A stretch of DNA of 11,899 nt from assembly GCA_043785585.1 (NCBI GenBank), contig JAYVXB010000668.1, positions 1 to 11,899 of the forward strand. Reading direction: 5' to 3'. Position 1 is the first letter of the stretch. Every line of letters begins with the position of its first letter. Below the pieces are notes generated by a model. The model was not told the DNA's origin, did no database searches, and saw only the letters and a list, made by a program, of their open reading frames with translations. Both the position numbers and the translations under genes were made by a program. This DNA comes from JBBQXV01 sp043785585. Its GTDB lineage: Bacteria; Myxococcota_A; Polyangia; Polyangiales; Polyangiaceae. This document shows positions 8,201-11,899 of the stretch, in pieces.

Positions 8201-9600
8201 GTCACGATCGCGACGGCGCGCTCCGCGAACGCGGTTCGCCCGTGCGCGAGACCACCCGCGAGATCGGCGAGCGAACGCGCGCCGCTCGACGCGAGCGCCT
8301 CCGCGTAGGCCGCGAGATGCGCTTCGTCGTGCGCGCTGAGTGGAAGCGCGATCTCGCTCGGCACGCTCGTGCGCGCGTCGATCGCATCCGGCGCCGCCTC
8401 GAGGACGACGTGGCAGTTCGTGCCGCCGAAACCGAACGCGCTCACGCCTCCGATTCGTGCGCCGGGCCAGGCGACGTCGTGCGACGGAACGTAGAGCCCG
8501 CGCTCTTCGAGGCGGAGTCGCGCGTTCGGAGTGCCGTCCACGGGCGACGGCGGAATCCTCCCTTTCGCGATCGCGAGCGTCATCTTCAGGAGTCCCGCGA
8601 TCCCCGCCGCGGCCATCAGGTGCCCGAGGTTCGCCTTCACGGAGCCGAGCGCACGCGGACTCCTGTCACCGGCGAGGAGATCCGCGAGCGCACGCACCTC
8701 GATCGGATCGCCGATGACGGTGCCGGTCCCGTGCGCTTCGAACGCGCCGACGCTGCGCGGATCGACGCCGGCACGCGCGTACGCAGCTGCAAGTACAGCG
8801 CGCTGGCCGTCCGGGTTCGGCGCCATCGCGCCGAGCGAGCGACCGTCGTTCCCGATCGCCGAGCCGCGGATCACCGCCAGGATCCGATCGCCGTCTTTGC
8901 GCGCGTGCTCGAGGCGGCGCAAGACGACGAGCCCGCCTCCTTCTCCCGGGACGATCCCGTCCGCGCCCTCCGCGAACGGCCGGCACCGCGACGTCGGTGA
9001 CAACGCGCCTGCCGACTCGAAGAACCGGTAGAGCATCGGCGTGAGGCTCAGGCTCACGCCCCCCGCGAGCGCCACGTCGCACTCGTCGCGGCGAAGGCTC
9101 TCGCACGCGAGGTGAACGGCGACGAGCGACGACGAGCACGCGGTGTCGACGGCGAGCGCGGGGCCGGTGAGATCGAGCTCGTGGGCGACACGCGCGGCGA
9201 TCATGTTGAGGAGGTTGCCGACGAGCGCGGACGCGTGCGGCTTGCCGGCGCGCGCGACGATCTCTTGATGGGCGACATGGCTCGCACCGGCGAACACGCC
9301 GACGGCATGATCGCGACGTCGCGTGGCTCCCCAGCCTGCCTCCTCGAGCGCATCGAACGCGAGCTCGAGGAAGACGCGCTGCTGCGGATCGATGACGACG
9401 GCCTCGGCGTCACGCATACCGAAGCGGTCCGGATCGAACGCGTACGGATCGTCGAGGAAGCTGCCGCGCGTCGAGCGAAGGCCGCGGCGCTGCTCGTGGG
9501 ACCACCGGTTCTCGGGCGCGTCGCGAAGGACGCCGGTGCGCGCGAGCAGCAATCGCCAGAAATCCTCGGGCGTGTCGGCGCCCGGCAACCGACACGACAT
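2188..9600 (-). CDS. Hybrid PKS-NRPS: KS (AT-less)-ACP-C-A-PCP-C-AAR-like reductase
   Basis: A 2470-residue assembly-line enzyme. Domains by residue: KS 1-402 with intact Cys155 (VDTACSSS), His290 (EAHGTGT) and His327 (NLGHLMAAAG). At 412-541 is a KS-AT-type linker and post-AT tail with no acyltransferase between them, as in trans-AT modules. A Thr-Pro linker (544-572) precedes ACP 575-645 (GIDSL, Ser608). C1 spans 665-1085 (HHIVADA, 794-800). The A domain spans 1100-1598 (A3 YTSGTTGDPKG, A5 NLYGSTE, A10 Lys1588). PCP is 1613-1682 (GGDS, Ser1644) and C2 is 1698-2090 (HHAIGDG, 1813-1819). The terminal domain (about 2105-2450) resembles cyanobacterial long-chain acyl-ACP reductase: YGARVVSLAG, LTTGHAAT, Rossmann VGFGSIG (2259-2265), and GCRAESLLL with Cys2404 at the catalytic-Cys position. 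There is no KR, DH, ER or TE. The listed start is only the first ATG after a one-base frame break. The KS really begins upstream with 'EPIAIVG' in the other frame, so this is probably the 3' part of one gene starting at 11534. It overlaps the next gene by GTGA. Confidence 0.93.
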   Translation of the reverse strand: MSCRLPGADTPEDFWRLLLARTGVLRDAPENRWSHEQRRGLRSTRGSFLDDPYAFDPDRFGMRDAEAVVIDPQQRVFLELAFDALEEAGWGATRRRDHAVGVFAGASHVAHQEIVARAGKPHASALVGNLLNMIAARVAHELDLTGPALAVDTACSSSLVAVHLACESLRRDECDVALAGGVSLSLTPMLYRFFESAGALSPTSRCRPFAEGADGIVPGEGGGLVVLRRLEHARKDGDRILAVIRGSAIGNDGRSLGAMAPNPDGQRAVLAAAYARAGVDPRSVGAFEAHGTGTVIGDPIEVRALADLLAGDRSPRALGSVKANLGHLMAAAGIAGLLKMTLAIAKGRIPPSPVDGTPNARLRLEERGLYVPSHDVAWPGARIGGVSAFGFGGTNCHVVLEAAPDAIDARTSVPSEIALPLSAHDEAHLAAYAEALASSGARSLADLAGGLAHGRTAFAERAVAIVTTLDEANTALAALARGDCRVWTRGRARREMATPVSGDARALAEAWVNGANIAWDERIARGAPLPPIPALRRSLRIDALTLTLTPTPTPTPTLTPARAPTPTPTRPPSSTIDLDLRRLLAEAAGTTPESIDPHTSFQKLGIDSLAAVDIVKRLEEELGRSLSLTLMFEYDTLAKVLDYLRVESSTPSPQPIAPAPVARGEALPLLPAQKTFFANQNFFPELPCYVFLRLSLRGDVSADRLDAALALLFERHAMLRVRFGWEEGGLAQREAELAPTRVERHDLRGAAVGALDALEDAIRNRIFDLARGPLLFAALARIGDDRHCLLLNVHHIVADAWSAQLLAAELLEIHRQLAAGGTAKLAPLPSSFADCARVLLAPEAADATAKSRAHWQKTLADLPPPMALPFDGDPDAEPRGPCRLHQETLDEDATSRLSACAQAWGVSLFELVVASYVACLGRWSGSDDVVVRAANARREARVPGIERVVGCFADSLPLRVAGARDADLRAIAYRVRVASIAAQAHPFTSSLELAGLAGERGRGGPRGITPAGISFPSFEAPSRIGDVEIESMRAGAASGFTQLGLIAWVFAGKLHLSWNYAEPLFATPTILRLAAAHVDVLRDLAPPHPRAPLAPGRVVIERVRERMSRDPHRVAVVCAGRSVSYADLSQRTEALADALRDAGVARGSLVAVVARPSLEGVVSLLGVLAAGAAYVPIDPDYPDLRVKQIADHARTDVVVTTSEDREKVERLRTWRAVLLADDVRPTSTRTTRVAPNAEDLAYVMYTSGTTGDPKGVVVKNAAVSLFHDWVHEAFGVTDDDRFVQTSALSFGGSIRQIYSPLLAGAAVYPAPRGMTRDPFALIDFLERERITIWNSVPTLWSRLLESVEALETEGRSVTLPALRWILIGGEKVPPALVRRWMDRFGARIRIANLYGSTETIVNATWHEIRTRPDDDAAHVPIGRARAGSTVHILDEHGEPCETGSIGELYVGGPSLAEGYLHAPELTRTAFVEHRGERVYRTGDLAHGDARGVLTYVGRADSQVKVHGNRVELSEIEGVLARHPSVAAAAVIERTDEERQWLVGFVAPRAGMVADAAELRARVAAALPAFMVPHRIEVLDAMPLTTAGKFDRAALRAKVGELASAGADDAPRTTTEKKLASIWRQVLGLARVGRDDDFFSLGGDSILALEVLQRLRGEVAIVPRPITLYGERTIAKLAAAIDALAPRADVPSIAKSTTEPFPLAPSQVGFVLAERLGQGSAIWSAEIPVRGRIDETILRASLSDLVLRHEMLRVVFGGERGRTEQRPRATNDVPLSFIDHDAPPVTLDLAHGPLFHVRVRRTEDTRSTWHVQMHHAIGDGTSLAVLADELVEIYDAKLHGRAPVLAPLRATFRDVVAHLRARTADPRDLAYWRGVLATPAPPIALADGPSDDAITAALLDAARTASLRATTRASGGLGPTLMTAWFRALRSITGVDDLVVGTATSGRDLPIDDADKMVGSFATALPIRATVRGARFDDDRAAVATAFADACAHADVPIETLARELRSARGLEGALGGELFFSLLDLRAGTRASRGEIHLDWEAARVRFAAEATRTKLMLGALAGDRLRLTVHGSAPASVRRAVLVALERELAALLEGTTRDIATATDKKLDSALVCYLPAASVVARIVGDDVEALRARVFPDGAPRLLEILDTRFGASGAVFLPRFADELEKLDAGVLASEVARAVGVAEGYGARVVSLAGLLPSWTGYGFAVERARTEDPRRAALTTGHAATVVAVVATLARALGALGRDVRGEELAIVGFGSIGQASLELLEEVVGHPRTLVVCDRGAALEKARAMRPDACCEPLPERAYGASIIVGASSTGGVIDVSRLAPGAVLVDDSFPPIVDVDAAVARMRSARDVLVLGGGRFDLGATKQRAFIDDALPSAVIERALARFDADGVPGCRAESLLLCADGGLRPALGLVTREAGLLMWRAAAALGLAAAPLHLAGFRPDAALVAAVARAAASRRE
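7894..7972. repeat. GGGCGT-type hexamer tandem repeat encoding a Thr-Pro linker
   Basis: Imperfect tandem hexamers (plus strand GGGCGT and GAGCGT units, interrupted by a short GCGCGC stretch) fill about 80 bases. On the coding strand they read ACGCCC and ACGCTC and give alternating Thr-Pro and Thr-Leu residues (about 544-572 of the KS-NRPS), between the KS-side linker and the following ACP. As the unit is six bases, copy-number change by slippage keeps the frame and only alters linker length. Confidence 0.85.
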
Positions 9601-11534
9601 CCCACGATCGCGATCGGCTCGTCCGGCTCGCGATGCGCCCGCGCTCGTCCACGCGGCGTCGCGGAGCGGTCCTCGCGCGCGAGGTACGCGGCCATCTCGC
9701 GCACCGTGCGGCAGTCGAGGAGCATCTCGTGGCTCAGGGCGCGGCCGGTGCGCTCTTCGAGCACGGCGAGCACCTCGAGCGCGCGCGCCGACGTTCCTCC
9801 GAGATCCGCGAAGGGATCATCGTCGCCGATCGCTACGGGCGCGAGGCCGAGCACCTCCGCCCAGACGTCGCGGACCGTGCGCTCGCGGTCACTCGAGCTC
9901 GCGCCCTTCGCCCCGTCTCGCAGCTCCGAGCGTTCGCGTGAAGGCGCGCCCTCCATCCATCGCCGCGCGAGCTCGCCGCGCCGAACCTTACCGCTCGTCG
10001 TGCGCGGCACCTCGCTTCGGTGGATCGCCACGGCGTCATCGAGCGCGATGCCGACGACTCGCTGCACGCGGCGGCGCGCGCGCTCGACGATCGCTGCGTC
10101 GGGCTTCGCGTTCCCTTCGCCCGCGACGAAGAGGACGATGCGTTCGTCGGACGTCGCGACTGCAACGGCGGCACCGATCCCCGGCTCCTCCATCGCGATC
10201 GCTTCGACGTCCGGCGCGTGATGGTTGCGTCCGCCCGCGACGAGGAGCTCCTTCACGCGCGCGCACACCGACACGCGACCGTCGTGCGCGAAGCCGAGAT
10301 CGCCGGTGCGCCACCACGCACCGCAGCGCGCGGCCTCGGTCGCCGCCACGTCGTCGAGGTAGCCGAGCGTGACGTTCGGACCACGAATCTGCACGTGCCC
10401 GACGTGCCCCTCCGCGACGGGCGCGTCGTCGTCTCCGACGATTCGGATCTCGCATCCGTCGAGCGGCGCGCCTTCCTCGACGATCTCGACCGCGTCGCCT
10501 CCGGATGGGGCCGGACGAACGATCCGCTCGGCGAGCGCCGCACGATCGACGCGATGCACACGCAGCGCGTCGCCAGGCCGACCGAGCGCGACGGCGACCG
10601 AAGCCTCCGCGAGCCCGTAGCACCCGAGCAACGCGCGGCGCTCGAAGCCCGCCGGCTCGAAACGCGACGCGAACGACTCGAGGACGCGCGCCGCGATCGG
10701 CTCGGCGCCGATGCCGAGCGCGCGAACGCTCGCGAGGTCGAGCCCTTCGATGTCGCGCACGCGACGCAGGACGAGATCGAGCGCCGTGTTCGTCGCGCTC
10801 AACATCGTCGCGCGCTCGCGCGTCGCGATCTCGAGCCACGTCCGCGGTCGCTTGAGAAAGATGCGTGTCGCGACGCGATGCTGCTCGCACCGCGCGGCGA
10901 TCATCGCGATGTGGCAACCGATGAGCCCCATGTCGTGGAAGAGCGGCATCCAGCCGACCTCGACGTCGGCCGACGTGAGACCGAGCCGCGCTCCGAGCTG
11001 CAAGACGTTCGCGACGAGGTTCGCGTGCGACAACATCACGCCGGCCGGTGCGCGCGTCGCTCCCGACGAGAACTGCACGAGCGCGAGATCGCTCGGATGC
11101 GCATCGTGCGCGCGATCGTCCGGCGCGTGCGCGAGCACGTCGTCGACGAGGAGCGTTCGTGCCGCGTCGCCGATCACGCCCGCCACTTCGCGCGAGCCGA
11201 CGATCGGCGGTCGCCCGAGCCGCGCGTGCACGGCGTCGAGGCGACGCGCGTCGCTGGAGTCCGCGCGCGCCGGCGGAGGCAGCGGCACCGCGACCATCCC
11301 GCCCAACTGACAACCCCAGAACACCGGCACGAAGGTGCTCGCCGCGTCCGCGACGATCGGCACCTTGGATCCCACGTCGAAGCCCGCCGCACGAAGCCCG
11401 CCGAGCGCACGCTGCGCTCGCGCCAAGAGCTCGCGGTACGGAACGCGCTCCGTCGTCGCTTCGACGAACGTCACCGCCGCCGGGCTCTCTGCCGCGCGCC
11501 TGAGGAGATCGACGAGCGTCCGCGGCTCGCTCAT
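9201..11534 (-). CDS. Fatty acyl-AMP ligase (FAAL) - acyl carrier protein loading module, ending in a frameshifted KS start
   Basis: Loading module that adenylates a fatty acid and transfers it to the adjoining carrier protein, starting the assembly line below it. FAAL spans residues 1-535: VPLPPPAR (83-90), the AMP-binding loop QFSSGATRAPAGVMLSH (154-170), the family motif WMPLFHDMGLIG (195-206), GCYGLAEAS (304-312), WRTGDLGF (408-415), and RTTSGKVRRGEL (511-522) with Lys516 as the likely catalytic Lys. ACP is about 552-618 with Ser582 in LGGTSARAL. Residues 639-645 (EPIAIVG) are the canonical KS start. After them the frame is wrong: residues 646-777 are Arg-rich nonsense down to the TGA at 9201. 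Meaningful coding therefore ends at about 9600 and continues one base out of phase in the KS-NRPS. ATG 11534 is chosen because 'TLVDLLRRAAESP' is where FAAL homologs begin. ATGs at 11621 and 11708 add only Arg-rich sequence, although 11621 has a GAGAAG 10 bases upstream and 11534 has no clear Shine-Dalgarno. Confidence 0.88.
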   Translation of the reverse strand: MSEPRTLVDLLRRAAESPAAVTFVEATTERVPYRELLARAQRALGGLRAAGFDVGSKVPIVADAASTFVPVFWGCQLGGMVAVPLPPPARADSSDARRLDAVHARLGRPPIVGSREVAGVIGDAARTLLVDDVLAHAPDDRAHDAHPSDLALVQFSSGATRAPAGVMLSHANLVANVLQLGARLGLTSADVEVGWMPLFHDMGLIGCHIAMIAARCEQHRVATRIFLKRPRTWLEIATRERATMLSATNTALDLVLRRVRDIEGLDLASVRALGIGAEPIAARVLESFASRFEPAGFERRALLGCYGLAEASVAVALGRPGDALRVHRVDRAALAERIVRPAPSGGDAVEIVEEGAPLDGCEIRIVGDDDAPVAEGHVGHVQIRGPNVTLGYLDDVAATEAARCGAWWRTGDLGFAHDGRVSVCARVKELLVAGGRNHHAPDVEAIAMEEPGIGAAVAVATSDERIVLFVAGEGNAKPDAAIVERARRRVQRVVGIALDDAVAIHRSEVPRTTSGKVRRGELARRWMEGAPSRERSELRDGAKGASSSDRERTVRDVWAEVLGLAPVAIGDDDPFADLGGTSARALEVLAVLEERTGRALSHEMLLDCRTVREMAAYLAREDRSATPRGRARAHREPDEPIAIVGCRVGCRAPTRPRISGDCCSRAPASFATRPRTGGPTSSAAAFARRAAASSTIRTRSIRTASVCVTPRPSSSIRSSASSSSSRSMRSRRQAGEPRDVAIMPSACSPVRAMSPIKRSSRAPASRTRPRSSATSST
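9598..9606 (-). other. Frame break inside the KS start (one base missing)
   Basis: On the minus strand the upstream frame reads ATC GTG GGA TGT, giving I-V-G-C and then nonsense. Reading the A at 9600 again gives ATC GTG GG(A) ATG TCG TGT CGG TTG CCG, which is exactly the canonical ketosynthase start IAIVGMSCRLPG. Adding one base makes the distance 11534-2188 equal 9348, a multiple of three, and yields one 3115-residue protein FAAL-ACP-KS-ACP-C-A-PCP-C-AAR. No ribosome binding site precedes the ATG at 9600, and the upstream frame does not stop until 9201, so coupled reinitiation is unlikely. Possible causes are a sequencing or assembly indel (favoured), a real mutation, or a -1 ribosomal shift in which tRNA-Gly slips from GGA to GGG. 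Confidence 0.9.
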
Positions 11535-11654
11535 GACCGGCGCACGCGCATCGCGACGGCCAGCGTGCGCCCATGTGCGAGGTCGAGATCGAACGAGGTG
11601 AGAAGTGGCAAGCATCGCCATTCTACGCGGACTTCTCGCGCTCGGTCGCGAATG

Positions 11655-11670
11655 GAAACCGCGAGGTTTC
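11655..11670. promoter_or_regulatory. Perfect inverted repeat GAAACC-GCGA-GGTTTC, candidate operator
   Basis: Six-base arms with a four-base centre, all matching, in the divergent intergenic region 121 bases upstream of the FAAL ATG. If the minus-strand TAGAAT at 11625-11620 is the -10 box, the centre lies about 50 bases upstream of the transcript start, a usual place for an activator or repressor dimer. It could instead be an RNA hairpin (GCGA is a GNRA-type loop on the plus strand). Chance occurrence cannot be excluded. Confidence 0.3.
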
Positions 11671-11864
11671 GCGCGCGCGATCCGACCGTGTCGATGTGCC
11701 CATTGCACGCACTCGTCTCGGCGTGAACGCGATGCTCAATCGTTGAACACGACGCTCAGTCCGGAGACAACGACGGACGCGGGCCATATGTGGGTGCCGC
11801 GCCATCGCATCAGAATCGCTCGCGCGCATCCCATGGCACCTCGCGTGCAGTGCATCTCCGCAAC

Positions 11865-11872
11865 GGAGGTGA
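11865..11872 (+). promoter_or_regulatory. Ribosome binding site of the divergent gene
   Basis: GGAGGTGA is close to a perfect anti-16S match and ends four bases before ATG 11877 (seven bases from the GGAGG core). It is the best Shine-Dalgarno in the window and decides the start of the rightward gene over in-frame or out-of-frame ATGs upstream. Confidence 0.7.
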
Positions 11873-11876
11873 CTTC

Positions 11877-11899
11877 ATGCTGAGGCGCGTCGCACAGTT
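11877..11899 (+). CDS. Start of a divergent gene, product unknown (cut by window end)
   Basis: Only the first seven codons are in the window: M-L-R-R-V-A-Q. The strong Shine-Dalgarno at the right distance supports a real gene. The short basic start could be the n-region of a signal peptide, but too little is visible to assign a function. Its divergent orientation means it shares the upstream region with the biosynthetic operon, so it may be a regulator, an accessory gene, or an unrelated gene marking the cluster edge. Confidence 0.55.

Larger units (their letters stand above)
11535..11876. promoter_or_regulatory. Divergent intergenic region, likely holding the operon promoter(s)
   Basis: About 340 bases lie between the leftward FAAL gene and a rightward gene, the only real non-coding stretch in the window. 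It is visibly less GC-biased than the genes around 11700-11820. I see a 16-base perfect inverted repeat at 11655-11670. A minus-strand TAGAAT at 11625-11620 could be a -10 box, giving a 5' leader of about 80 bases before ATG 11534, but no convincing -35 sits at the right spacing. GTCCG/CGGAC half-sites lie at 11759-11763 and 11774-11778. No reliable sigma-70 promoter can be called for either direction. Confidence 0.5.

Noticed and set aside
9598..9600. ATG at 9600 as a genuine independent start for the KS protein
   Set aside because: No ribosome binding site, and it would remove the conserved EPIAIVG start of the KS, which is present in the adjoining frame.
10020..11726. 568-codon open frame on the plus strand opposite FAAL
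   Set aside because: Arg-rich shadow of a well-conserved FAAL frame.
11759..11778. GTCCG/CGGAC half-sites as an operator
   Set aside because: Only five-base arms with a ten-base gap; expected by chance in such a GC-rich region.
11605..11883. 92-codon plus-strand frame through the intergenic region
   Set aside because: No Shine-Dalgarno, mixed composition, and it overlaps the stronger start at 11877 in another frame.
1..11899. tRNA, rRNA, CRISPR array, insertion sequence or attachment site
   Set aside because: Looked for repeated units, terminal inverted repeats, transposase motifs and tRNA-like ends; none seen apart from the coding hexamer repeat.

Overview
The window is very GC-rich, almost fully coding, and strongly biased to G/C at third codon positions. 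Its core is a hybrid polyketide/non-ribosomal peptide assembly line with a fatty acyl-AMP ligase loader. This fits a secondary-metabolite cluster of a high-GC bacterium. A myxobacterium (Myxococcota) is my best guess, from style rather than any diagnostic marker.

Layout: almost everything is transcribed leftward (minus strand), starting from a roughly 340-base divergent intergenic region at the right end. In transcription order: (1) 11534 to about 9600, a fatty acyl-AMP ligase plus acyl carrier protein; (2) 9600 to 2188, a 2470-residue protein with the order KS - AT-less linker - ACP - C - A - PCP - C - acyl-ACP-reductase-like (AAR-like) terminal domain; (3) 2191 to 992, a beta-decarboxylating dehydrogenase of the isocitrate/isopropylmalate family; (4) 995 to 1, an FtsX/MacB-type ABC permease cut by the window edge. 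Genes 2/3 and 3/4 overlap by four bases (GTGA), so they look like one translationally coupled operon. At the far right, a plus-strand gene with a strong ribosome binding site starts at 11877 and leaves the window after 23 bases.

Genes 1 and 2 look like one gene of about 3115 codons broken by a single missing base at about 9600. The conserved KS start 'IAIVG' is in the upstream frame and 'MSCRLPG' follows in the downstream frame. This is a sequencing/assembly indel, a genuine frameshift mutation, or (less likely) a -1 ribosomal frameshift.

Proposed pathway (inference): the ligase activates a fatty acid and loads the first ACP. The KS extends it by one unit supplied by a trans-acting acyltransferase, with no beta-keto reduction in cis. 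C and A-PCP add one building block, which is probably not an ordinary alpha-amino acid because the A domain lacks the usual amine-binding Asp. The chain is then processed by a terminal C domain and/or released reductively by the AAR-like domain. The dehydrogenase may make an unusual building block, and the ABC permease may export or confer tolerance to the product. The most novel element is the AAR-like domain (a family best known as the stand-alone cyanobacterial alkane-pathway enzyme) fused to the end of an NRPS in place of a thioesterase or an SDR-type reductase domain.
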